A stretch of 64,000 nt of DNA from Sabellastarte sp. h YS-2021 (GCA_964017235.1 OZ024935.1:89123052-89187051), one strand, 5' to 3'; counted from the stretch's first letter, positions 33,880 through 44,683 are shown. The notes: a model not told the origin generated them from the letters alone. A program made the numbers and translations.

Positions 33880-35580
33880 ACTTATAACTTGAAAGGTGTT
33901 GCATTTAGGGTATTTTATTAAAACATATTATTCAGCTACTTTTTCCATTGCTTCAACATGATGAGTAAGTTGGGCTTCTACCCCAATGGCTAAGTGAGTA
34001 ATATCTACTTTTTGACTTTTCAGTAACTTCCATAATGAGTAAAATCACGTGTAAGTTGAAGACTATTGCATTTAGAGAATTTTGTGTAAATATGTTGTTC
34101 AGCTACTTTTGGGTCAGCTATGACATAGTAAAATTGCAGACTTGTAGCTCATTGCATAGCTGAGTAATAGTTACTAAGAGGTTATCACTGCTAAGTAAAT
34201 CAGTTATAATGTGAAAACTATTTCATTTAGAGCATTTTGTTTAAATATATTATTTACCTACTTTTGGGTCAGCTATAACATAGTGAAATTGCAGTCCTGT
34301 AGCCCATTGCACAGCTGAGCAATAGCTACTTTAAGGTTATTACTGTTGAGTAAATTGCTTATATCTTGAAAACTTGCAATCTGAGAATTTTGTTTAAATA
34401 TATTATTCATTTATCTTTTGGTTCGCTATAACATAGTAAAATTGCAGACATGTAGCTTATGGCATAGCTGAGCAATAGCTACTTTCAGGTTATGATTGAT
34501 GAGTAAATCAGTTGTAACTTGAAAACTATAGCATACACAGTATTTTATTTTTTTAAATATGTCATATGTCATTCAGCTAAGTAAGTCAGTTATAATGTGA
34601 AAACTATTTCATTTAGAGCATTTTGTTTAAATATATTATTTACCTACTTTTGGGTCAGCTATAACATAGTGAAATTGCAGTCCTGTAGCCCATTGCATAG
34701 CTGAGCAATAGCTACTTTAAGGTTATTACTGTTGAGTAAATTGCTTATATCTTGAAAACTTGCAATCTGAGAATTTTGTTTAAATATGTTATTCATTTAT
34801 CTTTTGGTTCGCTATAACATAGTAAAATTGCAGACATGTAGCTCATGGCATAGCTGAGCAATAGCTACTTTCAGGTTATGATTGATGAGTAAATCAGTTG
34901 TAACTTGAAAACTATAGCATACACAGTATTTTATTTTTTTAAATAATTATGTCATATGTCATTCAGCTACTTTTTGATCTGCTATAACATAGTAAAATTG
35001 CAGACCTGTAGCTCGGTGCATAGCTGAGAAACAGCAACTTTAAAGTTATAACTGTTTAGTAAATCAGTTATTACTTGAAAACTTGTGCATTTAGAGTATT
35101 TTGTTTAACTATGTTATTTACTATTAGGTCAGCCATAACATAGTGAAATTGCAGACCTGTAACAGCTGAGCAATAGATACTTTGATGTTCTCACTATTGA
35201 GTAAATTGATGGAAACTTGAAAACAGTTGCATTTAGAGAAAATTTTTAAATGTGTTATTCATCTAATTTGGGGTTAGCTATAACATGGTAAACTTGCAGA
35301 CATGTAGGTCATGGCTCAGCTGAGCAGTAGCTACTTTCAGGAGATCACTGTTGCGTAAATCAGTTGTTACTTGAAAACTGTTGCATTTACAGTAATTTCT
35401 TTAAATATGTTATTCACCTACTCTTGGGTCAGCTATAACTCAGTAAAATTGCAAACCTCTAGCTCATTGTATAGCTGAGCAAAGCTACTTTGAGATTCTC
35501 ACTATTGAGTGAATCAGTTCTAGCTTGAGAACTATTGCATTTACAGTATTTTGTTTAAATATATTCTCCACCTACTTTTT
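33880..35580 (+). repeat. A-type satellite array, copy 2 (about 11 diverged units)
   Basis: AACTTGAAAACTATTGCATT-type starts, TCAGCTATAACATAGTGAAA and GAGCAATAGCTACTTT recur about every 155 bp, more diverged than copy 1. A block of about 370 bp is itself repeated (TTATAATGTGAAAACTATTT at about 34204 and 34589). Confidence 0.85.
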
Positions 35581-35727
35581 ACACCTTAAGTGAATAGTTA
35601 ATGTGGTACTTTTGAATACCATTTCAGGGCACAACTTTTGTGTCCTTTTCTTCTTTTACTTCTACTCCAAAACTCAAAACACACAGTCAGCTGACACAGA
35701 GCCCGTTCACGGGCACTGATTGGTTGT

Positions 35728-36230
35728 TATGTTTCTTGGGCTTATAAATCTTTTTTGGGATCATTTGCATTCCAAACCCTACATGGATTGGAGCTGATTA
35801 GCTTTCGGATGACACCTGGCAGCAAGTGTTGCCATGGCAACATTTTTTTTCTGTTTCTTGGACCTTATGGAATTTTTATGGGTTCTTTGCATACCATACT
35901 ACTGCACTGACTGGAGCCGATTAGCTTTTGGCAATACTTGGCAACAATATTTGCCATGGCAACACTTTTTTCTGCTTGCTGGACTTATAAATAAATATTT
36001 TTATGGGTTCTTTGCTTTCCATACCCCTGCACAGGTTGGAGCTGATTAGTTTTTTCGGCAACACCTGGAAAATAGTGTTGCCATGGCAGCACATTTTTCT
36101 GTTCCTTGGAGTTATAAATATTTCTGTGGATTCTTTGCATTACAAACCCCTGCATGGGTAGGAGCTGATTAGCTTTTCAGCAATATCTGGCAACAATTGT
36201 TTCCATGGCAACACTTTTTCCTGTTTCTCG
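35728..36230 (+). repeat. E-type tandem units, right of outer element copy 2
   Basis: Four units spaced 122-127 bp by the palindrome: GTTGCCATGGCAAC at 35828, TTTGCCATGGCAAC at 35950, GTTGCCATGGCAGC at 36077 and GTTTCCATGGCAAC at 36199. Each unit has TTTGCATTCCAAACCC-like and GGAGCTGATTAG blocks. Confidence 0.85.
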
Positions 36231-36443
36231 TTTGTGGATATAAAAAGTTCTGAATAAGACCTGCATGGTAAAGTGACCTAACACTCCACAAGATTAGACA
36301 ATGATCTCGCTAATTTGCTGTCCAACAAAATTGCGTACAAATGTAAGTAACGGTAATTCCTTCTTTCCTCTATGAAGAGAGGAGGCAGACAAGACAGGAC
36401 CCATCTTGCAAAATGCATTATCTTGTATAAGAATATGACTAGC
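36231..36443 (+). repeat. E-type element right end, copy 2
   Basis: GGATATAAAAAGTTCTGAAT, AAGTGACCTAACACTCCACA, CTATGAAGAGAGGAGGCAGA, CAAGACAGGACCCATCTTGC and the terminal ATGACTAG match 1715-1910 almost base for base. Confidence 0.8.
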
Positions 36444-36756
36444 AGTTAACAGTAGGTTACCAAAATGATACTTTATTGAATTTCCTGCTGACATCTACTG
36501 AACTACTTAGTAAAGATGCACTCAGAGAGAGTAAAACGCTCGACTCGATGTGACCAGTCTCACAAGTGTTATAAAGTATAACACACATCCACCATGGTGG
36601 CATTTCCAGAAATTTTGGAGGCTTATTGGTATCAAGAATATTAACTAGCCCCTTCCTACCTAAAATTTATCTTCAAAATTTATTGATTACTTTTGAAGAA
36701 ATATCAAGTAGAAAACTAAAATCAATAAAAAACATTTAAATGGGACCTATGAAAAT

Positions 36757-36970
36757 TCATGATTTTTTGTATCCAAAATATGATCCAGGTCTTTCCCAAA
36801 AATTAGTAACTTCTTCCTTTGACCAGGTCGTACCCACAAAAATTTTTTTTATAAAGATCTGTTCATTAGTTCTGGAGTAATGTAAACACCAAAAATAGAC
36901 AGATAGACAAATAGACAAAAAAGTACACAAAAACATAAACTCCTGGTGGAGGTAAAAACATTGGTTAAAA
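36757..36970 (-). mobile_element. Fragment of another hairpin-left-end repeat element
   Basis: Read on the minus strand: ACCTCCACCAGGAGTTTATG, a TGTCTATTTGTCTATCTGTC microsatellite, then CTCCAGAACTAATGAACAGA. This is the hairpin plus TGTY-microsatellite plus conserved-flank layout also visible at 41967. No array follows. Confidence 0.45.
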
Positions 36971-37514
36971 ACCACTTCTTGGTGAAAATCACTCTGGTAA
37001 ATTTTTTGTGATTGACTGTCAAGAAATTGAAACTGAAAAGAAAACAGAAATAAATAAACATAACAAATACACAACCTCCCTGTTTATATTATCTTTATGT
37101 CAATTACAAGACATAAATTTAATGAGAAGAAATATTATCACTTAAAGACAGCAAGTATCACAAACTAGGGTTTGTGACCTCACAATGACAATTGCATTGT
37201 GACATCATTAAGTAATGACATCATCAGATAGAGAAATATTGATTTTTTTATTTGTGTGATAAAGAAAATCAGATTTCTCTACATATGCCTAATTGAAAAT
37301 CATTATGTGTCAAGTTGGACACCTCATCTTGGTTAAAGTTTTTTTGAACAGCAAAATTTTAAATGCTGTGTTTTATTTTATTTTTTTTTCTTTTCTTTTA
37401 AAAGACCTTTAAAAGAAATTGTTAAAAAAGCCTAAAAACAGAACTTGAAAAAAAAGCTCTAGAATTGACTGGTACTGAACCGCAACCATGAGATTACAAG
37501 TTCTACACATTACA
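36971..37514. other. No gene seen
   Basis: AT-rich sequence. A GTGACATCATTAAGTAATGA region near 37200 has small inverted repeats but nothing that I can name. Confidence 0.4.
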
Positions 37515-37800
37515 CTCACAGCCACAGAAGAATTCTGATTGGGTACAAATTCATGAAGACAAGCAGGTTTCGCTGTATATGCCCAATTAAGAATTTAAAA
37601 ACCTGTCTCCTGACTTTAATTTTCAAACAAATTACACCAAATTTGGAAGAATCTGTCTGTACCCCATGAAATAACTGCCCACCAAGTATGAGCTCGATTG
37701 ATGTTATAGTTTTGGAGTTATAAGGGCAAAACGGTGCACAGACAGACAGAAACAAACTGATCACAATAACCCTCTCCTATCGTCGAGCGTTAATGATAAC
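37515..37800 (-). mobile_element. Fragment of a microsatellite-led repeat element, minus strand
   Basis: On the minus strand: AACGCTCGACGATAGGAGAG, a TTTCTGTCTGTCTGTGCACC microsatellite, GCCCTTATAACTCCAAAACT and CCAAATTTGGTGTAATTTG. The order of short microsatellite followed by an AACTCCAAAACTATAAC block parallels the left flanks of the other elements. Confidence 0.4.
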
Positions 37801-37860
37801 TTTGTGTGTTTGTCTCTCTGTCTACCTGTGTGCATTTGTCATAACGTGTACATTGGATCT

Positions 37861-38046
37861 TGGTTATATTTTTCAACTAGGTGGGGCCTCACCATGGCTC
37901 AGTCCTTCTCAAAGATGGTCTGGATCTGCAAAAATACTGTCAGTCAGCCAACTATTTTTGTCTATCCAGCATAAGTTTTGTCCTTTCAAATTTTGTCCAA
38001 TGCAGTCTTTGACCAAACTGGTGACGGTACAATTCTACTGAATTCT
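37861..38046 (+). repeat. Dispersed repeat H, copy 2
   Basis: Matches 2143-2322 (TTATATTTTTCAACTAGGTG, GGCTCAGTCCTTCTCAAAGA, CAGTCTTTGACCAAACTGGT). It lies about 480 bp upstream of the exon at 38526. Confidence 0.7.
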
Positions 38047-38500
38047 TGTATCTAAATAAGAAAAAGATTCTTTGTAAGCTCCAAACTAACAATAATTCAT
38101 TACAGTAAAGAGTAATACTTTAATACAAAGGATTTTTGTAAAGCTAATTAAGAATATATAAATAATCCTTTTTTATGCTCACTTTTGTCCTTTCTCTGGG
38201 TGTCAACGAAAATACTACAGTATCTACAGTAGCCTACTAACAACAATTCATAGCAATAGAGAATAATACTTTAAAGAAAGAATTTTTAGTGAAGCTAAGA
38301 ATAGATAAGTAATCTTTTTCATACTCACTTTAGTCTTTTTCACTGGTTGTCAAGGAAAAATCCTACAATAAATACACTAGCTGATAATGGTCATTCAAAA
38401 GACTTGCCCAGTTCCGTGACTACAGTGAGAGCTACATATTCAGACATGCATTGTTGATGTCTACATTTCAGTGTTTTAAAATATGAACAGCATACACAAT
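38047..38500. other. No gene seen; probable intron
   Basis: Contains two diverged copies of a block of about 120 bp (CAACAATTCATTACAGTAAA near 38088 and CAACAATTCATAGCAATAGA near 38240, each followed by TAATACTTTAA and a TTTTGTCCTTT-like end). It precedes the acceptor. Confidence 0.45.
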
Positions 38501-38525
38501 GTCTTGTTGTTGTTTTTTCTTTCAG
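38501..38525 (+). promoter_or_regulatory. Splice acceptor before pseudo-protease exon, copy 2
   Basis: A strong polypyrimidine tract, GTCTTGTTGTTGTTTTTTCT then TTCAG, ending at 38525. The downstream frame is open from here with one spare base (phase 2), as in paralogue 1. Confidence 0.7.
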
Positions 38526-39183
38526 ACTCCTTCGGTTAGTTTGGCATGAGACATATACAGATACTGCAGGTGCAGTATACAATAACTACCACTTTCGCAC
38601 TGAAATGTCAGATACAACCTTCAGAGGACAAGAGTGTGCTGCAAGCCCGTGTGCTCTAGCAACACTTCTCTTTGCCAAATACTACTTGGAAGATCCTTTT
38701 GAACTGAATGGAATGAATGTCCCGGGACTCTTAGTCAGCCACGTGGCTGCGGCCATCGAGGAAGCTATCAGCGTCTATCAGAAAAACTATCCCAATGAAC
38801 CGGTGACACTACAACCCAGTGGTGCTTGTGCTCTTCTAGGAGACCATGGGTTATTTGACATTAAAATTGATGAGAGCACAGATGAAGTTGAAGCGGAAAT
38901 GCTTACATATTACATCCAGGTGCTACAACCAGATCAGGCTCTGCTTGTGTGTTTTGATTTTCCTTACAGTGTTATCAGTATTGTGCTAACAAAATCTGAT
39001 GATGTTATTATGTTTAATTCACAACGGAATCCTATAGAGTCGTTTAATGCTTACAAAGGAGGGTTCCTGACAACTTGCAAAAAGGATTATAACACCCTAC
39101 AGGGTCTTTTATATGAAATGAGGCGACGAAAGGATTCATTTGGCAGATCAAGGGGCAGATTTGTAGTTGTCAGGGTAATTTGA
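38526..39183 (+). CDS. Papain-like (peptidase C76-like) pseudo-deubiquitinase exon, paralogue 2
   Basis: The frame is open from the acceptor to TGA at 39181-39183. The first in-frame ATG is at 38605, giving 192 residues, but similarity to paralogue 1 (YHFRTEMSDTT against YHFHSKISDTT) begins before it, so translation probably starts in an earlier exon. Counting from 38605: GQECAASPCALATLLFA with candidate nucleophile Cys11, a long helix, LQPDQALLVCFDFPYSVISI, then VIMFNSQ with Asn138 and Gln140 where active relatives have Asp and His (FDSH), then GGFLTTC and a C-terminal strand RFVVVRVI just before the stop. Both triad partners of the Cys are therefore changed. Single-domain size (about 200 residues) fits the fold. 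The family call is from motif order only. Loss of peptidase activity is inferred. There is no frameshift or internal stop, and constraint on the QECAASPC block suggests a working gene. Confidence 0.55.
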
Positions 39184-40649
39184 GATTTAGTGATCCCCAG
39201 CCAAGGACACTTAATAGTTTTCCCCTAGAGATTTACTTTCAGATGCAATAACTACTTATTAATTTTCCCCTGCACATTTACTTTCAGATGCATTTACTAA
39301 AAAAGGTATTACATCTAGATCTTTTTGCAATTTAATATACAGACAAATGCAAGGAACCTATTTGTTGGTGATCTTGACCTTCAATTTGAGGTCAATAGCA
39401 GCCGTCAGAAAGCCAATTATTCAGCATTTTTTTCATATTTTAACCCAGTTTTTGTGTACAGAAGGTTTGTTAATCTTTTAGAAAGAGTGTATAATAGATA
39501 TAGATCTTGTGGATAAACTTGCACGTTTTGGTCATATGTTTTCATAGTTTACCTAAAACTTGTGTGTATCCCACATGATTGATTTTGTATTTGTCAAAAC
39601 AAGTAATAGCAAATGATGGACTGCAAATCTTTTCCTGGGACTTTTTCACCACTGCTTTAGGGTCAAACAGGATGGACTTACCATAAAGACCTTACATCAT
39701 TCTTGTTATTAGGTCTCAACATTGAGTTTCAAAATATTTTGTATTGAATTTGTAAAAAAAATGTTATCTTACCTGGAACATTCCCTTTAACATCCACTTC
39801 AAGATCATATGACCAGATCATACTGAAAATTCATACTGCCCTTATTTTGGTTATACAGACTTCAAAAGCGAAGACATCTCACTTGAAATATTTAGGTAAC
39901 TTCAAATTTGGCCTAGGACATTCGCTTCAAGATCAAATAACATTGCCACAGCATATAGATATTACGCATTACTTGGGGGAATTCTCTTATTGTTGCAACA
40001 AGTAGTCACTCACCTTGGATATGCTGAATTGAAATGCAATGCTATCTACTATCCACCAACCCTTTCATTTTTAACCCACAGCTTTTAAAGGTTGTGCAGT
40101 ATTGTTTACACACATGGCATCCAGTTGGGTGGTCGGGCAAGTGGGTAGCAGCAAAGTCTTATCTGGGTGGTTTTACCTGTTTGTGGATATCATACAGATC
40201 TAGCTTAGCAGTATGTTTAAATGAGAAATGTTGAACCAGTTTATGAGAAATTTAATGCACATTTGTATATATCAGTATTAAACCAAGGAGTGAATGTATT
40301 CTCTTATGTTGAATAAATTTTCTTATTAAACATTTTTTTTTTTTTTTAAAAATCTGTTTTGCAGTCTGAAAATATATTGTTACACTGTTACAGACATAGA
40401 CACTGCAACCTCCTTACCCTACATGGTGAGGTCACGGTCTTGTAATTTGGCCATTGTAACATTCTGGTTATTAATGTGCCAATCTGGTCCCTACAGAATG
40501 TGGAGATCTTCAGCGACCCAGTTATTAATACATTTGGCATCTTATTACAGACTGGCATCTCTGTGTGGGTTTGACTCTTAAGTGGCAATGCTGTGAGGGC
40601 TGTCTTATTACATGTATGACCCTTACTGTTGAATAGGAGGTAAAAATCC
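39184..40649. other. No gene seen (3-prime flank of paralogue 2)
   Basis: Possible 3-prime untranslated sequence, then AT-rich DNA. AATAAA occurs near 40312 before a T-run, but nothing ties it to the gene. Diverged strings of the ATGACCAGATCATACTG and TTCAAGATCA type recall B-type or F-type units but are too weak to call. Confidence 0.45.
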
Positions 40650-41471
40650 TAAATGTAAGATAAATGGAACAATATTCTAGTAGACACCACCATAAAAGAC
40701 AATGACTGGGACAAAATTTGTAAGATATATGTTTTAAAACTATAGGATTTTATTTATTTATTTGGGGTTTTACGTTGCTTTCAACGCTGTACAGGTCATA
40801 TCACGACGGGTAGTTGGAAGGGCAGACGAAACCAGTACATACAGTTCGTTAGGGTTCTGTACTGTAAACTGCCGACCAACAGCAAGCAACTACCAGCTTT
40901 CCCACTTAAGGCCATGACGGGGATCGAACCCCGGCCTCAGAGGTCGGAGGCGGGAGTGCTACCACTCTGCCACCATGGCCCCCTTAAAACTATAGGAAGG
41001 AATGACCTCATTTGGCTTCAGTTTAGAATTCTTCAAAGAATACTGGGAACCAAAGCATACTTGTATAAAATTAACATAGGTAACAGTGACTCTTGTCGAT
41101 TTTGTCAATCTGCAGTGGAAACAATATATCATGTTTTTGTAAGTTGTCCCATAGTTTCTGACTTCTGGGAAACATTACAACGTAATTGGCTCCAGCATCT
41201 TGGGCTATATCTTAACCTACAACCAACAACAATTTTGTTTGGTAACTTAGAAAATGAGTTTGACCTATTCTCTAAGAATATCATACTCTTAGTAGGAAAA
41301 AAAGTTTATTTGGACCCAGTTAAAGACATCTAAATCTTTGAATCTGCTCGATTTCAAGTACTGTATGAAGAATATTTACGATGAGCAAGAATATATAGCA
41401 AAATTAAATGATAGTTTTGAAAGTTTCAATGTGCCATGGTCGATTTTTAAAGATTTAACAATGTTAGTGTA
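40650..41471 (+). pseudogene. L1/Tx1-like LINE ORF2, C-terminal fragment
   Basis: Reading from DNDWDKICK (about 40700) through NDLIWLQFRILQRILGTKAY, NSDSCRFCQSAVETIYHVFV and SCPIVSDFWETLQRNW. This is the zinc-ribbon-like end of a LINE reverse transcriptase with C-x2-C and H-x4-C ligands. A frameshift in the A-run near 41300 moves it to FIWTQLKTSKSLNLLDFKYC, which ends at TAA 41469-41471. A SINE is inserted at 40748-40983. The fragment is dead. The related remnant at 49790-51475 has the same segment (WFQHKILNKILSTKAYRF). Confidence 0.8.
40734..40997 (-). mobile_element. tRNA-derived SINE with 14-bp target duplication
   Basis: The element, 40748-40983, is on the minus strand. The head has an A box TGGCAGAGTGG and a B box GGTTCGATCCC, the RNA polymerase III promoter of a tRNA-like sequence, followed by GTGGGAAAGCTGGTAGTTGC and a 3-prime tail AAATAAATAAATAAA. 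The perfect duplication TTAAAACTATAGGA flanks it (40734-40747 and 40984-40997). It sits inside the LINE remnant. It is not a functional tRNA. Confidence 0.92.
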
Positions 41472-41966
41472 ATTATAAAGTTAAAGGAAATCTGCTTCCT
41501 GCTTGTAGACAAACTGGGCAATGAATTTTCCTAATTATAAAGTTAGTCTTGCCAAAAAGTGTCTATCTACTTGTATTAGTACACATCATGATGCTATTGC
41601 TTTTGTTAATATCACAAGACTATTATCTTTGTACTAGTAGTAGTATGCAAGTTTGTATATATATTTTTATCTTATTCTGTAAATGAAAAAAAAACCTAAA
41701 TTTGACCCTGCAGAGTATGGACAATCATGAGCATCACATTGATATTAAATGTAACTTCATGCATATATTCTTTAGACATCTGAAGCTAGATAATTTTTTT
41801 TGTGTTTGTTATTTTGTCCCCATTGCATTTTTTTGCATTTAAGACATTCCCTCTGAATGTATAATAATGGGTAAGTATACACCTAGTTGATGCTAAACAC
41901 AGCCATTCATCTATAGGTGTGGCTACTACAACTAAAACCTGAGAAGTTATTTTGCCTCACATATTT
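41472..41966. other. No gene seen
   Basis: AT-rich LINE 3-prime flank, with an A-run near 41685 that may be the LINE tail. Confidence 0.4.
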
Positions 41967-42180
41967 ACCTCCCCCAAGGAGGTATTAAATTCATAATCAT
42001 TTGCCTGTCTGTGTGTTATCAGGATTACACAAATACTACTGATTGGGTCTTCATGAAAAAAGTTAAATGTGTTTTGTCCAATTTGGATTCCCTAAAATTT
42101 TGAGAGTAATCCAAATCACCTACAATTATTAGAAAGATCTGGATTTTCCTATTTAGTTTTTATTGATCTGTTTTGCTTTA
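41967..42180 (+). mobile_element. Left end of another hairpin-capped repeat element
   Basis: The perfect stem TACCTCC-CCCAA-GGAGGTA at 41967-41985, then CCTGTCTGTGTGTTATCAGG, ATTACACAAATACTACTG and GGTCTTCATGAAAA. The layout is the same as in the other elements, but no tandem array follows, so it is a truncated or solo left end. Confidence 0.55.
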
Positions 42181-42890
42181 GAAAAGAAAAGGTAAGGTTT
42201 TCAAACTTTACATTCCTTGGTTGAAGTGTGCTTTGAACTAGTTTTAAAAAATGAAACTTGCACCAGAAATGTACCTGCAAATTCTCCTGCCGCCCTTAAA
42301 TATGCTGCATGTTGCTCATTTTTCATGTGCTAGATATCGTCACTGTGTACTTGATAAATGGACAATGAAAAGATAGATCATTTGACCAAAGAAAGCCTCA
42401 TGATATACCCTAACTTAAAATAATGGTCAGAGAGATGACTCTCATTGCCCCACGAGTTTACATCCAAATGCTACAATTCAAGAAGAGTGGCCATAACGGA
42501 AACACCCACTAACAAGGAAAAGATATAAGTTGCAACTGCATGTCCCAAAAATGACAGGATCACGTAAAGATAAGTCTTAGGAAACCCAGCAAACAAGATC
42601 TTCTGGCCAATCACGTAATTTTACACAAGTATTCAAAAGCTCATACAGATCCTGGCTAGGGCAGAAGTGTGAGAATACTGGCCCAAGAGAACAAGATCTA
42701 AGTTCAGAATGGGGCATTTGCTCAGGGAAAGGGACCAACATACAAATTATGCAATCATGCCAGAATTAGACAGGTGGGATGACCAGCCATACAGGAACTT
42801 CATCGGGATGATCCCTAGGAGCGTGGATCCCAGGGTTGAATGGAAAACCATATGATTTAGAAGACCACATGTTTTCCAGAAGTTCAGTCA
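42181..42890. other. No gene seen
   Basis: Less AT-rich than its surroundings and without repeats that I recognise. Every frame is interrupted. It may be an old element or transcribed non-coding sequence; I cannot say. Confidence 0.4.
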
Positions 42891-43196
42891 CAGTGTGCCA
42901 GCAGATCCAGGGGGTGGGCGGGCGGGTTAATGGTGTTTGAACCCCCCCCCCCCCTTGAAATATAATGCAAAGGGGTTCAACCCAAAGTACAAAATTATTT
43001 CTTGAGAGTGGTGTTAAATTTACAGGAAATGCACTATATTTTTACCAAAAATTAATTTTTTCCAGGGGGGGCATGCCCCCCCCCCCCCCCCCCCCCCCGA
43101 CCCCATTAGTTATGGTATGTCTGATGTGAACCTCCACCTTACTCTGATGTGAACTCCCTCCGCCCTTACTTAAAAGCTGGATCTGCCCCTGCAGTG
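42891..43196. mobile_element. Possible short TIR element with C-homopolymers
   Basis: GCAGATCCAGGGGG at 42901 faces the inverted GCTGGATCTGCCCCTGCAG at 43177-43195, sharing GCAGATCCAG in inverse orientation. Between them are long C-runs near 42942 and 43078. No target duplication could be found, so the call is weak. Confidence 0.4.
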
Positions 43197-44683
43197 AGGT
43201 AAGAGAAGTTCATCGGAGAAGGTCATCGTAGGAGACTACTCACAAGAGACTGTGTCAGTCCAATCTCTCCATAGGACCATCTTGCCACGATGATGTACTG
43301 AAGAACTGATGGAATGTACAGATTTATGTGGTTGACCCAGTGGCTTCTGGTCAGATACCCTGTTAAAATCAGCAAAAGATGTAAGATGGATCCATTGCCC
43401 TACTCACAGCTAACTCTTTATGCTGCCACTATTGACTACTTCCTATTGTAAAACTATGATTTTGTACTCTAGAAATGGCCCAAGAAGCACTCTTCCAAAT
43501 GAGGAGTGGATTGGTGAGTGAATATACAGCAACTGAATATCCAGAGAATGAAAGGAGATGGAGAATGTATTCTGCAGAGGTTTCTAGCCCTGCTGTTTAC
43601 CATGTAGCAGAGAATTCTACTTTTAGTCAACATACTCGTAATGCACAATAAAATGTCAGACAGATGTGAAAAATCCAATAGCAGAGGACCCAGTCCCACA
43701 GGCAAACCCACCCATCCCTGGTCAAAGGACACCTAAGAGATGGCACAGTAATGGAATGCAGAATCAAACATGAGCAGCCAAAGAACAGAGGATATCCTGC
43801 TGGATTACACCAGGAAAAGAGGGCACTTCTTTGATAGATGCACAGACCTACGAGCCTCTGCTGACCCAGAGCCGACCAGAACAAAGAAAGAAGGATCTCA
43901 TTTCAGGGCCACCCAAACGTTTGAAGATTTTATATTGAGCTAGAATTGAACAAAAATCAAGAACGATGTTGACACGTGGGTTGTTGTGACTGACACAATG
44001 GTGTTAGTATCAGGTGACAGTGGTGGAGGTTTACTTTTCAATTTGTTTATCCTATGATTCTTTGTTGCTGTGGCAGTGGCACTAGCGATGTTCATGCAAA
44101 TAGTGTCCAACTGGCAGAAAACATTGTACAACAGATAGTTTGTCAACATTGTCAACAGATAGTAAGGTCATGGAATGTGTTGTTTTGGTACTCAATGGAT
44201 GATAACTAGAGGAAAGGCTGGAAGGCTTGTTCCGACTTTAGTGGCAAAGGAATAAGATGGCAGTGCAAAGTGGCACTTTAGGACCTGGTGACATGACCTG
44301 GATATTAATGAATGGCTATGGCAGTGCCTGCATGGTAAACTAGGACAAGAGGTTGTAGCTGTTGAGTCTGCTGTTTCCATTTGTTGTTGTTGTTTGTTAT
44401 GAGTTGATGTCTCTGACTGCTGTTACATCTGTGGTGTTGTTATGCCTGCTGCTGTGGCTGACATCCAATGGCTTTGATGTACCTGAGGCAAACAGGTGGG
44501 TGGGCTTAGCATGTAGGTCATGCTCACCTGCTGTGGCTGATAGAGTGGTTGCAACTTCTACTGTGACCTATGTCTGCTGGTCTGCAAAGGTATTGCAGTC
44601 TGTAACATCATCTTATAAAAACCATTTTCAGCAACTGTCGGGGTGTTTGAGAAAATGAAAGCAGTGTGTAACAAATTCCAGGG
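43197..44683. other. No gene supported
   Basis: Several short open frames on both strands have no domain-like composition. GTTGTTGTTTG and CTGCTGTGGCTG tracts near 44380 and 44450 produce low-complexity translations. Nothing is called. Confidence 0.4.

Larger units (their letters stand above)
30379..35727 (+). mobile_element. Outer tandem-repeat element (A type), copy 2, with D cassette
   Basis: The left flank from TCAGCTGATTTGACAGTCAG matches copies 1 and 3, including AGACATGCTGTTACTTTTAA and GGATCTTTCTCAATTATT. A 3.1-kb D-type cassette interrupts at 30736; the A array follows, and the right end is GTCAGCTGACACAGAGCCCG with the perfect hairpin at 35701-35714. It is inserted in an E unit: the flanks CAACACTTTTTATA and TATGTTTCTTGGGC rejoin to resemble the intact CAACACTTTTTTTATGTTTC at 1457-1477. 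Confidence 0.7.
21992..36443 (+). mobile_element. Putative E/G-type hairpin-capped element, copy 2, split by nested insertions
   Basis: The proposed left end is TCCCCAGCATTTATGCTG at 21992, with the perfect hairpin CAGCAT-TT-ATGCTG (21996-22009) and the same TT loop as the E copy 1 left end. The proposed right end is ATGACTAG at 36436-36443, matching the E copy 1 right end. In between, G-type units lie on both sides of the DIRS insertions (22060-22660 and 29570-29830) and E-type units on both sides of outer element copy 2 (29905-30378 and 35728-36230). Removing the insertions leaves about 2.2 kb. The joining of left and right ends is inference. Confidence 0.35.

Noticed and set aside
36757..37074. 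Minus-strand frames with hydrophobic phenylalanine-rich sequence
   Set aside because: They coincide with the flank of a microsatellite-led repeat element (TGTCTATTTGTCTATC), and both overlapping frames look equally protein-like.
37201..37220. CRE-like TGACATCA strings
   Set aside because: Isolated short motifs in AT-rich DNA with no gene start nearby.
40914..40983. Functional tRNA gene (intact A and B boxes)
   Set aside because: There is no complete cloverleaf or acceptor stem. The sequence continues into a SINE body with an AAAT tail and target duplications.
44192..44658. Membrane-like translation (44362-44658) and opposite-strand frames
   Set aside because: Hydrophobicity comes from GTTGTT and CTGCTG low-complexity DNA. 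There is no supporting structure, and a SINE head starts next to it.
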